64,000 bases of DNA, from the NCBI GenBank assembly GCA_949987565.1, contig OX465101.1, positions 23,362,543 to 23,426,542 of the forward strand, in the 5' to 3' direction. The translations under genes and the position numbers were made by a program. The DNA is from Luidia sarsii (lineage: Eukaryota > Echinodermata > Asteroidea > Paxillosida > Luidiidae). Below the pieces are notes generated by a model, which was not told the DNA's origin, ran no database searches, and saw only the letters and a list, made by a program, of their open reading frames with translations. Shown here piece by piece: positions 38,801 to 51,979 of this stretch (positions within the stretch are counted from its first letter, which is position 1; each line of letters begins with the position of its first letter).

Positions 38801-40014
38801 ATACCCCTACATGTGTTTTGTTGACAGTCGCATTGCCGGTACACTTATCAAACCGATGGCATCAGGGTACATTTGCCTGGGCGTGTTTCGGTGCAGATTT
38901 CAGGTACCTTGCTAATTCTTTCGTGAATCGATTGACTAGGCCAAGGGCTACGATCTGAACATAGTTTAAGCTTCATGGGGTGAATATTAAAGGGCGGTAT
39001 TTAGGAGGAGGCATTACATGTGTCTTGCCCGAGATTCTTTGCAGTGTATTGTAAGCGCGTCACAATATACTTGGCTGTGCGCCTTCGCTCAAAAAACATG
39101 ACTCTTTTGCCTTGAAATGATTCTTGGATTGAGTCTCAGATATCTTGTCTTTCGATTGGATCCTCTCGAGAGCATGTCAAGCTACAGATAGGTCAATTTT
39201 CAGCTTCTGGAACGAAATAGTTTTGAGGATAATGACTAGAAGGTAAAGACCGTCTGACACATACCCCTACATGTGTTTTGTTGACAGTCGCATTGCCGGT
39301 ACACTTATCAAACCGATGGCATCAGGGTACATTTGCCTGGGCGTGTTTCGGTGCAGATTTCAGGTACCTTGCTAATTCTTTCGTGAATCGATTGACAAGG
39401 CCAAGGGCTACGATCTAATATAGTTTAAGCTTCATGGGGTGAATATTAAAGGGCGATATTTAGGAGGAGGCATTACATGTCTCTTGCCCGAGATTCTTTG
39501 CAGTGTATTGTAAGCGCGTCACAATATACTTGGCTGTGCGCCTTCGCTCAAAGAACATGACTCTTTTGCCTTGAAATGATTCTTGGATTGAGTCTCAGAT
39601 ATCTTGTCTTTCGATTGGATCCTCTCGAGAGCATGTCAAGCTACAGATAGGTCAATTTTCAGCTTCTGGAACGAAATAGTTTTGAGGATAAAGTGACTAG
39701 AAGGTAAAGACCGTCTGACACATACCCCTACATGTGTTTTGTTGACAGTCGCATTGCTGGTACACTTATCAAACCGATGGCATCAGGGTACATTTGCCTG
39801 GGCGTGTTTCGGTGCAGATTTCAGGTACCTTGCTAAATCTTTCGTGAATCGATTGACAAGGCCAAGGGCTACGATCTGAACATAGTTTAAGCTTCATGGG
39901 GTGAATATTAAAGGGCGGTATTTAGGAGGAGGCATTACATGTGTCTTGCCCGAGATTCTTTGCAGTGTATTGTAAGCGCGTCACAATATACTTGGCTGTG
40001 CGCCTTCGCTCAAA
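35868..40014 (+). repeat. Blocks of 4, 3 and 2 monomers with AAGTGAC and TTTGAGG insertions
   Basis: Units start at 35868, 36327, 36789, 37248 / 37711, 38170, 38631 / 39094, 39553. Lengths are 459, 462, 459, 463 / 459, 461, 463 / 459, 462. Units at 36327, 38170 and 39553 share a 2-base insertion (GGATAAAGTGAC) and GCTGGTAC. Units at 37248 and 38631 share CTTTGAGG. Units at 37711 and 39094 share ACATGTCTCTTG. The middle block has lost one monomer by fusion of two neighbours (see 38170-38630). Confidence 0.85.
38170..38630 (+). repeat. Fusion monomer: clear unequal-crossover product (461 bp)
   Basis: Its 5' part has GGATAAAGTGAC and GCTGGTAC like the unit at 36327-36788. Its 3' part has CTAATTC, CTAATATAG with CGGTATTTA, and the CAAAAAAC junction like the next unit, 36789-37247. 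The pairing of CTAATATAG with CGGTATTTA is otherwise seen in this window only in that unit. The parents are adjacent in the upstream block, and the block here is shorter by exactly one monomer, so exchange between non-allelic monomers inside unit bases about 203-283 explains both facts. Confidence 0.85.
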
Positions 40015-43000
40015 GAACATGACTCTTTTGCCTTGAAATGATTCTTGGATTGAGTCTCAGATATCTTGTCTTTCGATTGGATCCTCTCGAGAGCATGTCA
40101 AGCTACAGATAGGTCAATTTTCAGCTTCTGGAACGAAATAGTTTTGAGGATAATGACTAGAAGGTAAAGACCGTCTGACACATACCCCTACATGTGTTTT
40201 GTTGACAGTCGCATTGCCGGTACACTTATCAAACCGATGGCATCAGGGTACATTTGCCTGGGCGTGTTTCGGTGCAGATTTCAGGTACCTTGCTAATTCT
40301 TTCGTGAATCGATTGACAAGGCCAAGGGCTACGATCTAATATAGTTTAAGCTTCATGGGGTGAATATTAAAGGGCGATATTTAGGAGGAGGCATTACATG
40401 TGTCTTGCCCGAGATTCTTTGCAGTGTATTGTAAGCGCGTCACAATATACTTGGCTGTGCGCCTTCGCTCAAAGAACATGACTCTTTTGCCTTGAAATGA
40501 TTCTTGGATTGAGTCTCAGATATCTTGTCTTTCGATTGGATCCTCTCGAGAGCATGTCAAGCTACAGATAGGTCAAATTTCAGCTTCTGGAACGAAATAG
40601 TTTTGAGGATAATGACTAGAAGGTAAAGACCGTCTGACACATACCCCTACATGTGTTTTGTTGACTGTCGCATTGCCGGTACACTTATCAAACCGATGGC
40701 ATCAGGGTACATTTGCCTGGGCGTGTTTCGGTGCAGATTTCAGGTACCTTGCTAATTCTTTCGTGAATCGATTGACAAGGCCAAGGGCTACGATCTGAAC
40801 ATAGTTTAAGCTTCATGGGGTGAATATTAAAGGGCGGTATTCAGGAGGAGGCATTACATGTGTCTTGCCCGAGATTCTTTGCAGTGTATTGTAAGCGCGT
40901 CACAATATACTTGGCTGTGCGCCTTCGCTCAAAGAACATGACTCTTTAGCCTTGAAATGATTCTTGGATTGAGTCTCAGATATCTTGTCTTTCGATTGGA
41001 TCCTCTCGAGAGCATGTCAAGCTACAGATAGGTCAAATTTCAGCTTCTGGAACGAAATAGTTTTGAGGATAATGACTAGAAGGTAAAGACCGTCTGACAC
41101 ATACCCCTACATGTGTTTTGTTGACAGTCGCATTGCCGGTACACTTATCAAACCGATGGCATCAGGGTACATTTGCCTGGGCGTGTTTCGGTGCAGATTT
41201 CAGGTACCTTGCTAATTCTTTCGTGAATCGATTGACAAGGCCAAGGGCTACGATCTGAACATAGTTTAAGCTTCATGGGGTGAATATTAAAGGGCGGTAT
41301 TTAGGAGGAGGCATTACATGTGTCTTGCCCGAGATTCTTTGCAGTGTATTGTAAGCGCGTCACAATATACTTGGCTGTGCGCCTTCGCTCAAAGAACATG
41401 ACTCTTTTGCCTTGAAATGATTCTTGGATTGAGTCTCAGATATCTTGTCTTTCGATTGGATCCTCTCGAGAGCATGTCAAGCTACAGATAGGTCAATTTG
41501 CAGCTTCTGGAACGAAATAGTTTTGAGGATAATGACTAGAAGGTAAAGACCGTCTGACACATACCCCTACATGTGTTTTGTTGACAGTCGCATTGCCGGT
41601 ACACTTATCAAACCGATGGCATCAGGGTACATTTGCCTGGGCGTGTTTCGGTGCAGATTTCAGGTACCTTGCTAATTCTTTCGTGAATCGATTGACAAGG
41701 CCAAGGGCTACGATCTGAACATAGTTTAAGCTTCATGGGGTGAATATTAAAGGGCGATATTTAGGAGGAGGCATTACATGTGTCTTGCCCGAGATTCTTT
41801 GCAGTGTATTGTAAGCGCGTCACAATATACTTGGCTGTGCGCCTTCGCTCAAAGAACATGACTCTTTTGCCTTGAAATGATTCTTGGATTGAGTCTCAGA
41901 TATCTTGTCTTTCGATTGGATCCTCTCGAGAGCATGTCAAGCTACAGATAGGTCAATTTTCAGCCTCTGGAACGAAATAGTTTTGAGGATAATGACTAGA
42001 AGGTAAAGACCGTCTGACACATACCCCTACATGTGTTTTGTTGACAGTCGCATTGCCGGTACACTTATCAAACCGATGGCATCAGGGTACATTTGACCGG
42101 GCGTGTTTCGGTGCAGATTTCAGGTACCTTGCTAATTCTTTCGTGAATCGATTGACAAGGCCAAGGGCTACGATCTGAACATAGTTTAAGCTTCATGGGG
42201 TGAATATTAAAGGGCGGTATTTAGGAGGAGGCATTACATGTGTCTTGCCCGAGATTCTTTGCAGTGTATTGTAAGCGCGTCACAATATACTTGGCTGTGC
42301 GCCTTCGCTCAAAAAACATGACTCTTTTGCCTTGAAATGATTCTTGGATTGAGTCTCAGATATCTTGTCTTTCGATTGGATCCTCTCGAGAGCATGTCAA
42401 GCTACAGATAGGTCAATTTTCAGCTTCTGGAACGAAATAGTTTTGAGGATAATGACTAGAAGGTAAAGACCGTCTGACACATACCCCTACATGTGTTTTG
42501 TTGACAGTCGCATTGCCGGTACACTTATCAAACCGATGGCATCAGGGTACATTTGACCGGGCGTGTTTCGGTTCAGATTTCAGGTACCTTGCTAAATCTT
42601 TCGTGAATCGATTGACAAGGCCAAGGGCTACGATCTGAACATAGTTTAAGCTTCATGGGGTGAATATTAAAGGGCGGTATTTAGGAGGAGGCATTACATG
42701 TGTCTTGCCCGAGATTCTTTGCAGTGTATTGTAAGCGCGTCACAATATACTTGGCTGTGCGCCTTCGCTCAAAGAACATGACTCTTTTGCCTTGAAATGA
42801 TTCTTGGATTGAGTCTCAGATATCTTGTCTTTCGATTGGATCCTCTCGAGAGCATGTCAAGCTACAGATAGGTCAATTTTCAGCTTCTGGAACGAAATAG
42901 TTTTGAGGATAATGACTAGAAGGTAAAGACCGTCTGACACATACCCCTACATGTGTTTTGTTGACAGTCGCATTGCCGGTACACTTATCAAACCGATGGC

Positions 43001-45992
43001 ATCAGGGTACATTTGCCTGGGCGTGTTTCGGTGCAGATTTCAGGTACCTTGCTAATTCTTTCGTGAATCGATTGACAAGGCCAAGGGCTACGATCTAATA
43101 TAGTTTAAGCTTCATGGGGTGAATATTAAAGGGCGATATTTAGGAGGAGGCATTACATGTGTCTTGCCCGAGATTCTTTGCAGTGTATTGTAAGCGCGTC
43201 ACAATATACTTGGCTGTGCGCCTTCGCTCAAAGAACATGACTCTTTTGCCTTGAAATGATTCTTGGATTGAGTCTCAGATATCTTGTCTTTCGATTGGAT
43301 CCTCTCGAGAGCATGTCAAGCTACAGATAGGTCAAATTTCAGCTTCTGGAACGAAATAGTTTTGAGGATAATGACTAGAAGGTAAAGACCGTCTGACACA
43401 TACCCCTACATGTGTTTTGTTGACAGTCGCATTGCCGGTACACTTATCAAACCGATGGCATCAGGGTACATTTGCCTGGGCGTGTTTCGGTGCAGATTTC
43501 AGGTACCTTGCTAATTCTTTCGTGAATCGATTGACAAGGCCAAGGGCTACGATCTGAACATAGTTTAAGCTTCATGGGGTGAATATTAAAGGGCGGTATT
43601 CAGAAGGAGGCATTACATGTGTCTTGCCCGAGATTCTTTGCAGTGTATTGTAAGCGCGTCACAATATACTTGGCTGTGCGCCTTCGCTCAAAGAACATGA
43701 CTCTTTTGCCTTGAAATGATTCTTGGATTGAGTCTCAGATATCTTGTCTTTCGATTGGATCCTCTCGAGAGCATGTCAAGCTACAGATAGGTCAATTTTC
43801 AGCTTCTGGAACGAAATAGTTTTGAGGATAATGACTAGAAGGTAAAGACCGTCTGACACATACCCCTACATGTGTTTTGTTGACAGTCGCATTGCCGGTA
43901 CACTTATCAAACCGATGGCATCAGGGTACATTTGCCTGGGCGTGTTTCGGTGCAGATTTCAGGTACCTTGCTAATTCTTTCGTGAATCGATTGACTAGGC
44001 CAAGGGCTACGATCTGAATATAGTTTAAGATTCATGGGGTGAATATTAAAAGGCGATATTTAGGAGGAGGCATTACATGTGTCTTGCCCGAGATTCTTTG
44101 CAGTGTATTGTAAGCGCGTCACAATATACTTGGCTGTGCGCCTTCGCTCAAAGAACATGACTCTTTTGCCTTGAAATGATTCTTGGATTGAGTCTCAGAT
44201 ATCTTGTCTTTCGATTGGATCCTCTCGAGAGCATGTCAAGCTACAGATAGGTCAATTTTCAGCCTCTGGAACGAAATATTTTTGAGGATAATGACTAGAA
44301 GGTAAAGACCGTCTGACACATACCCCTACATGTGTTTTGTTGACAGTCGCATTGCCGGTACACTTATCAAACCGATGGCATCAGGGTACATTTGACCGGG
44401 CGTGTTTCGGTGCAGATTTCAGGTACCTTGCTAATTCTTTCGTGAATCGATTGACAAGGCCAAGGGCTACGATCTGAACATAGTTTAAGCTTCATGGGGT
44501 GAATATTAAAGGGCGGTATTTAGGAGGAGGCATTACATGTGTCTTGCCCGAGATTCTTTGCAGTGTATTGTAAGCGCGTCACAATATACTTGGCTGTGCG
44601 CCTTTGCTCAAAAAACATGACTCTTTTGCCTTGAAATGATTCTTGGATTGAGTCTCAGATATCTTGTCTTTCGATTGGATCCTCTCGAGAGCATGTCAAG
44701 CTACAGATAGGTCAATTTTCAGCTTCTGGAACGAAATAGTTTTGAGGATAATGACTAGAAGGTAAAGACCGTCTGACACATACCCCTACATGTGTTTTGT
44801 TGACAGTCGCATTGCCGGTACACTTATCAAACCGATGGCATCAGGGTACATTTGCCTGGGCGTGTTTCGGTGCAGATTTCAGGTACCTTGCTAATTCTTT
44901 CGTGAATCGATTGACAAGGCCAAGGGCTACGATCTGAATATAGTTTAAGCTTCATGGGGTGAATATTAAAGGGCGATATTTAGGAGGAGGCATTACCTGT
45001 GTCTTGCCCGAGATTCTTTGCAGTGTATTGTAAGCGCGTCACAATATACTTGGCTGTGCGCCTTCGCTCAAAGAACATGACTCTTTTGCCTTGAAATGAT
45101 TCTTGGATTGAGTCTCAGATATCTTGTCTTTCGATTGGATCCTCTCGAGAGCATGTCAAGCTACAGATAGGTCAATTTTCAGCCTCTGGAACGAAATAGT
45201 TTTGAGGATAATGACTAGAAGGTAAAGACCGTCTGACACATACCCCTACATGTGTTTTGTTGACAGTCGCATTGCCGGTACACTTATCAAACCGATGGCA
45301 TCAGGGTACATTTGCCTGGGCGTGTTTCGGTGCAGATTTCAGGTACCTTGCTAATTCTTTCGTGAATCGATTGACAAGGCCAAGGGCTACGATCTGAACA
45401 TAGTTTAAGCTTCATGGGGTGAATATTAAAGGGCGGTATTTAGGAGGAGGCATTACATGTGTCTTGCCCGAGATTCTTTGCAGTGTATTGTAAGCGCGTC
45501 ACAATATACTTGGCTGTGCGCCTTCGCTCAAAGAACATGACTCTTTTGCCTTGAAATGATTCTTGGATTGAGTCTCAGATATCTTGTCTTTCGATTGGAT
45601 CCTCTCGAGAGCATGTCAAGCTACAGATAGGTCAATTTTCAGCTTCTGGAACGAAATAGTTTTGAGGATAATGACTAGAAGGTAAAGACCGTCTGACACA
45701 TACCCCTACATGTGTTTTGTTGACAGTCGCATTGCCGGTACACTTATCAAACCGATGGCATCAGGGTACATTTGCCTGGGCGTGTTTCGGTGCAGATTTC
45801 AGGTACCTTGCTAATTCTTTCGTGAATCGATTGACAAGGCCAAGGGCTACGATCTGAACATAGTTTAAGCTTCATGGGGTGAATATTAAAGGGCGGTATT
45901 TAGGAGGAGGCATTACATGTGTCTTGCCCGAGATTCTTTGCAGTGTATTGTAAGCGCGTCACAATATACTTGGCTGTGCGCCTTCGCTCAAA
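40015..45992 (+). repeat. Mixed zone of 13 monomers without a clear block period
   Basis: Units start at 40015, 40474, 40934, 41394, 41854, 42314, 42774, 43233, 43693, 44153, 44613, 45073 and 45533. CAAATTT units at 40474, 40934 and 43233 now follow CAAAG junctions, unlike in the first 29 kb. Private marks: GTTGACTGTCG near 40662, CTCTTTAGCC near 40945, CAATTTGCAG near 41498, CAGAAGGAGG near 43601 (disrupting the AGGAGGAGG run), GAAATATTTTTG near 44274, ATTACCTGTG near 44994. The unit at 42314 has GACCGGG and GGTTCAG followed by TTTCAGG and CTAAATC, a second kind of haplotype switch. Confidence 0.85.
42314..42773 (+). repeat. Hybrid monomer with switch between GGTTCAG and TTTCAGG
   Basis: GACCGGG and GGTTCAG (unit bases 243-260) come from the GAATG-type haplotype, but the following TTTCAGG, CTAAATC, CGTGAATCG and GACAAGG are from the CTAAATC type. 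The switch falls within about eight bases (260-268). The tract left of it starts after the normal GAAGG, so this may be a short conversion tract rather than a single crossover. Confidence 0.7.
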
Positions 45993-48754
45993 AAACATGA
46001 CTCTTTTGCCTTGAAATGATTCTTGGAGGATTGAGTCTCAGATATCTTGTCTTTCGATTGGATCCTCTCGAGAGCATGTCAAGCTACAGATAGGTCAATT
46101 TTCAGCTTCTGGAACGAAATAGTTTTGAGGATAATGACTAGAAGGTAAAGACCGTCTGACACATACCCCTACATGTGTTTTGTTGACAGTCGCATTGCCG
46201 GTACACTTATCAAACCGATGGCATCAGGGTACATTTGCCTGGGCGTGTTTCTGTGCAGATTTCAGGTACCTTGCTAATTCTTTCGTGAATCGATTGACAA
46301 GGCCAAGGGCTACGATCTAATATAGTTTAAGCTTCATGGGGTGAATATTAAAGGGCGATATTTAGGAGGAGGCATTACATGTGTCTTGCCCGAGATTCTT
46401 TGCAGTGTATTGTAAGCGCGTCACAATATACTTGGCTGTGCGCCTTCGCTCAAAGAACATGACTCTTTTGCCTTGAAATGATTCTTGGATTGAGTCTCAG
46501 ATATCTTGTCTTTCGATTGGATCCTCTCGAGAGCATGTCAAGCTACAGATAGGTCAAATTTCAGCTTCTGGAACGAAATAGTTTTGAGGATAATGACTAG
46601 AAGGTAAAGACCGTCTGACACATACCCCTACATGTGTTTTGTTGACAGTCGCATTGCCGGTACACTTATCAAACCGATGGCATCAGGGTACATTTGCCTG
46701 GGCGTGTTTCGGTGCAGATTTCAGGTACCTTGCTAATTCTTTCGTGAATCGATTGACAAGGCCAAGGGCTACGATCTGAACATAGTTTAAGCTTCATGGG
46801 GTGAATATTAAAGGGCGGTATTCAGGAGGAGGCATTACATGTGTCTTGCCCGAGATTCTTTGCAGTGTATTGTAAGCGCGTCACAATATACTTGGCTGTG
46901 CGCCTTCGCTCAAAGAACATGACTCTTTTGCCTTGAAATGATTCTTGGATTGAGTCTCAGATATCTTGTCTTTCGATTGGATCCTCTCGAGAGCATGTCA
47001 AGCTACAGATAGGTCAATTTTCAGCTTCTGGAACGAAATAGTTTTGAGGATAATGACTAGAAGGTAAAGACCGTCTGACACATACCCCTACATGTGTTTT
47101 GTTGACAGTCGCATTGCCGGTACACTTATCAAACCGATGGCATCAGGGTACATTTGCCTGGGCGTGTTTCGGTGCAGATTTCAGGTACCTTGCTAATTCT
47201 TTCGTGAATCGATTGACTAGGCCAAGGGCTACGATCTGAATATAGTTTAAGATTCATGGGGTGAATATTAAAAGGCGATATTTAGGAGGAGGCATTACAT
47301 GTGTCTTGCCCGAGATTCTTTGCAGTGTATTGTAAGCGCGTCACAATATACTTGGCTGTGCGCCTTCGCTCAAAGAACATGACTCTTTTGCCTTGAAATG
47401 ATTCTTGGATTGAGTCTCAGATATCTTGTCTTTCGATTGGATCCTCTCGAGAGCATGTCAAGCTACAGATAGGTCAATTTTCAGCTTCTGGAACGAAATA
47501 GTTTTGAGGATAATGACTAGAATGTAAAGACCGTCTGACACATACCCCTACATGTGTTTTGTTGACAGTCGCATTGCCGGTACACTTATCAAACCGATGG
47601 CATCAGGGTACATTTGACCGGGCGTGTTTCGGTTCAGATTTAAGGTACCTTGCTAATTCTTTCGGAAATCGATTGACTAGGCCAAGGGCTACGATCTGAA
47701 TATAGTTTAAGCTTCATGGGGTGAATATTAAAGGGCGATATTTAGGAGGAGGCATTACATGTGTCTTGCCCGAGATTCTTTGCAGTGTATTGTAAGCGCG
47801 TCACAATATACTTGGCTGTGCGCCTTCGCTCAAAGAACATGACTCTTTTGCCTTGAAATGATTCTTGGATTGAGTCTCAGATATCTTGTCTTTCGATTGG
47901 ATCCTCTCGAGAGCATGTCAAGCTACAGATAGGTCAATTTTCAGCCTCTGGAACGAAATAGTTTTGAGGATAATGACTAGAAGGTAAAGACCGTCTGACA
48001 CATACCCCTACATGTGTTTTGTTGACAGTCGCATTGCCGGTACACTTATCAAACCGATGGCATCAGGGTACATTTGCCTGGGCGTGTTTCGGTGCAGATT
48101 TCAGGTACCTTGCTAATTCTTTCGTGAATCGATTGACAAGGCCAAGGGCTACGATCTGAACATAGTTTAAGCTTCATGGGGTGAATATTAAAGGGCGGTA
48201 TTTAGGAGGAGGCATTACATGTGTCTTGCCCGAGATTCTTTGCAGTGTATTGTAAGCGCGTCACAATATACTTGGCTGTGCGCCTTCGCTCAAAGAACAT
48301 GACTCTTTTGCCTTGAAATGATTCTTGGATTGAGTCTCAGATATCTTGTCTTTCGATTGGATCCTCTCGAGAGCATGTCAAGCTACAGATAGGTCAATTT
48401 TCAGCTTCTGGAACGAAATAGTTTTGAGGATAATGACTAGAAGGTAAAGACCGTCTGACACATACCCCTACATGTGTTTTGTTGACAGTCGCATTGCCGG
48501 TACACTTATCAAACCGATGGCATCAGGGTACATTTGCCTGGGCGTGTTTCGGTGCAGATTTCAGGTACCTTGCTAATTCTTTCGTGAATCGATTGACAAG
48601 GCCAAGGGCTACGATCTGAACATAGTTTAAGCTTCATGGGGTGAATATTAAAGGGCGGTATTTAGGAGGAGGCATTACATGTGTCTTGCCCGAGATTCTT
48701 TGCAGTGTATTGTAAGCGCGTCACAATATACTTGGCTGTGCGCCTTCGCTCAAA
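45993..48754 (+). repeat. 6-monomer block opened by a GGA-insertion unit (2,762 bp)
   Basis: Units start at 45993, 46455, 46915, 47375, 47835 and 48295. Types: GGAGG insertion with TTTCTGTGC and alpha 3' half (462 bp); CAAATTT/CGGTATTCAGG; AAGATTC; GAATG/GACCGGG; CAGCCTC beta; plain beta with CAAAAAAC junction. TTTCTGTGC (unit base 257) appears here for the first time and then recurs in eight units up to 62108. Confidence 0.85.
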
Positions 48755-51059
48755 AAACATGACTCTTTTGCCTTGAAATGATTCTTGGAGGATTGAGTCT
48801 CAGATATCTTGTCTTTCGATTGGATCCTCTCGAGAGCATGTCAAGCTACAGATAGGTCAATTTTCAGCTTCTGGAACGAAATAGTTTTGAGGATAATGAC
48901 TAGAAGGTAAAGACCGTCTGACACATACCCCTACATGTGTTTTGTTGACAGTCGCATTGCCGGTACACTTATCAAACCGATGGCATCAGGGTACATTTGC
49001 CTGGGCGTGTTTCGGTGCAGATTTCAGGTACCTTGCTAATTCTTTCGTGAATCGATTGACTAGGCCAAGGGCTACGATCTGAATATAGTTTAAGATTCAT
49101 GGGGTGAATATTAAAAGGCGATATTTAGGAGGAGGCATTACATGTGTCTTGCCCGAGATTCTTTGCAGTGTATTGTAAGCGCGTCACAATATACTTGGCT
49201 GTGCGCCTTCGCTCAAAGAACATGACTCTTTTGCCTTGAAATGATTCTTGGATTGAGTCTCAGATATCTTGTCTTTCGATTGGATCCTCTCGAGAGCATG
49301 TCAAGCTACAGATAGGTCAATTTTCAGCTTCTGGAACGAAATAGTTTTGAGGATAATGACTAGAATGTAAAGACCGTCTGACACATACCCCTACATGTGT
49401 TTTGTTGACAGTCGCATTGCCGGTACACTTATCAAACCGATGGCATCAGGGTACATTTGACCGGGCGTGTTTCGGTTCAGATTTAAGGTACCTTGCTAAT
49501 TCTTTCGGAAATCGATTGACTAGGCCAAGGGCTACGATCTGAATATAGTTTAAGCTTCATGGGGTGAATATTAAAGGGCGATATTTAGGAGGAGGCATTA
49601 CATGTGTCTTGCCCGAGATTCTTTGCAGTGTATTGTAAGCGCGTCACAATATACTTGGCTGTGCGCCTTCGCTCAAAGAACATGACTCTTTTGCCTTGAA
49701 ATGATTCTTGGATTGAGTCTCAGATATCTTGTCTTTCGATTGGATCCTCTCGAGAGCATGTCAAGCTACAGATAGGTCAATTTTCAGCCTCTGGAACGAA
49801 ATAGTTTTGAGGATAATGACTAGAAGGTAAAGACCGTCTGACACATACCCCTACATGTGTTTTGTTGACAGTCGCATTGCCGGTACACTTATCAAACCGA
49901 TGGCATCAGGGTACATTTGCCTGGGCGTGTTTCGGTGCAGATTTCAGGTACCTTGCTAATTCTTTCGTGAATCGATTGACAAGGCCAAGGGCTACGATCT
50001 GAACATAGTTTAAGCTTCATGGGGTGAATATTAAAGGGCGGTATTTAGGAGGAGGCATTACATGTGTCTTGCCCGAGATTCTTTGCAGTGTATTGTAAGC
50101 GCGTCACAATATACTTGGCTGTGCGCCTTCGCTCAAAGAACATGACTCTTTTGCCTTGAAATGATTCTTGGATTGAGTCTCAGATATCTTGTCTTTCGAT
50201 TGGATCCTCTCGAGAGCATGTCAAGCTACAGATAGGTCAATTTTCAGCTTCTGGAACGAAATAGTTTTGAGGATAATGACTAGAAGGTAAAGACCGTCTG
50301 ACACATACCCCTACATGTGTTTTGTTGACAGTCGCATTGCCGGTACACTTATCAAACCGATGGCATCAGGGTACATTTGCCTGGGCGTGTTTCGGTGCAG
50401 ATTTCAGGTACCTTGCTAATTCTTTCGTGAATCGATTGACAAGGCCAAGGGCTACGATCTGAACATAGTTTAAGCTTCATGGGGTGAATATTAAAGGGCG
50501 GTATTTAGGAGGAGGCATTACATGTGTCTTGCCCGAGATTCTTTGCAGTGTATTGTAAGCGCGTCACAATATACTTGGCTGTGCGCCTTCGCTCAAAAAA
50601 CATGACTCTTTTGCCTTGAAATGATTCTTGGAGGATTGAGTCTCAGATATCTTGTCTTTCGATTGGATCCTCTCGAGAGCATGTCAAGCTACAGATAGGT
50701 CAATTTTCAGCTTCTGGAACGAAATAGTTTTGAGGATAATGACTAGAAGGTAAAGACCGTCTGACACATACCCCTACATGTGTTTTGTTGACAGTCGCAT
50801 TGCCGGTACACTTATCAAACCGATGGCATCAGGGTACATTTGCCTGGGCGTGTTTCTGTGCAGATTTCAGGTACCTTGCTAATTCTTTCGTGAATCGATT
50901 GACAAGGCCAAGGGCTACGATCTAATATAGTTTAAGCTTCATGGGGTGAATATTAAAGGGCGATATTTAGGAGGAGGCATTACATGTGTCTTGCCCGAGA
51001 TTCTTTGCAGTGTATTGTAAGCGCGTCACAATATACTTGGCTGTGCGCCTTCGCTCAAA
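48755..51059 (+). repeat. 5-monomer block, copy 1 (2,305 bp)
   Basis: Units start at 48755, 49218, 49678, 50138 and 50598 (463, 460, 460, 460, 462 bp). The first joins a GGAGG 5' half to an AAGATTC 3' half, then follow GAATG, CAGCCTC and plain beta units, then a GGAGG/TTTCTGTGC alpha unit. The first unit looks like a fusion of the units typified by 45993 and 46915, removing the monomer between them. Confidence 0.86.
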
Positions 51060-51979
51060 GAACATGACTCTTTTGCCTTGAAATGATTCTTGGATTGAGT
51101 CTCAGATATCTTGTCTTTCGATTGGATCCTCTCGAGAGCATGTCAAGCTACAGATAGGTCAATTTTCAGCCTCTGGAACGAAATAGTTTTGAGGATAATG
51201 ACTAGAAGGTAAAGACCGTCTGACACATACCCCTACATGTGTTTTGTTGACAGTCGCATTGCCGGTACACTTATCAAACCGATGGCATCAGGGTACATTT
51301 GCCTGGGCGTGTTTCGGTGCAGATTTCAGGTACCTTGCTAATTCTTTCGTGAATCGATTGACAAGGCCAAGGGCTACGATCTGAACATAGTTTAAGCTTC
51401 ATGGGGTGAATATTAAAGGGCGGTATTTAGGAGGAGGCATTACATGTGTCTTGCCCGAGATTCTTTGCAGTGTATTGTAAGCGCGTCACAATATACTTGG
51501 CTGTGCGCCTTCGCTCAAAGAACATGACTCTTTTGCCTTGAAATGATTCTTGGATTGAGTCTCAGATATCTTGTCTTTCGATTGGATCCTCTCGAGAGCA
51601 TGTCAAGCTACAGATAGGTCAATTTTCAGCTTCTGGAACGAAATAGTTTTGAGGATAATGACTAGAAGGTAAAGACCGTCTGACACATACCCCTACATGT
51701 GTTTTGTTGACAGTCGCATTGCCGGTACACTTATGAAACCGATGGCATCAGGGTACATTTGCCTGGGCGTGTTTCGGTGCAGATTTCAGGTACCTTGCTA
51801 ATTCTTTCGTGAATCGATTGACAAGGCCAAGGGCTACGATCTGAACATAGTTTAAGCTTCATGGGGTGAATATTAAAGGGCGGTATTTAGGAGGAGGCAT
51901 TACATGTGTCTTGCCCGAGATTCTTTGCAGTGTATTGTAAGCGCGTCACAATATACTTGGCTGTGCGCCTTCGCTCAAA
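51060..51979 (+). repeat. Two-monomer linker between 5-monomer blocks
   Basis: Units start at 51060 (CAGCCTC beta) and 51520 (plain beta, CAAAAAAC junction, private TTATGAAACC near 51731). They correspond to the third and fourth units of the flanking 5-mers, so this is a partial copy lacking the first two. Confidence 0.82.
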
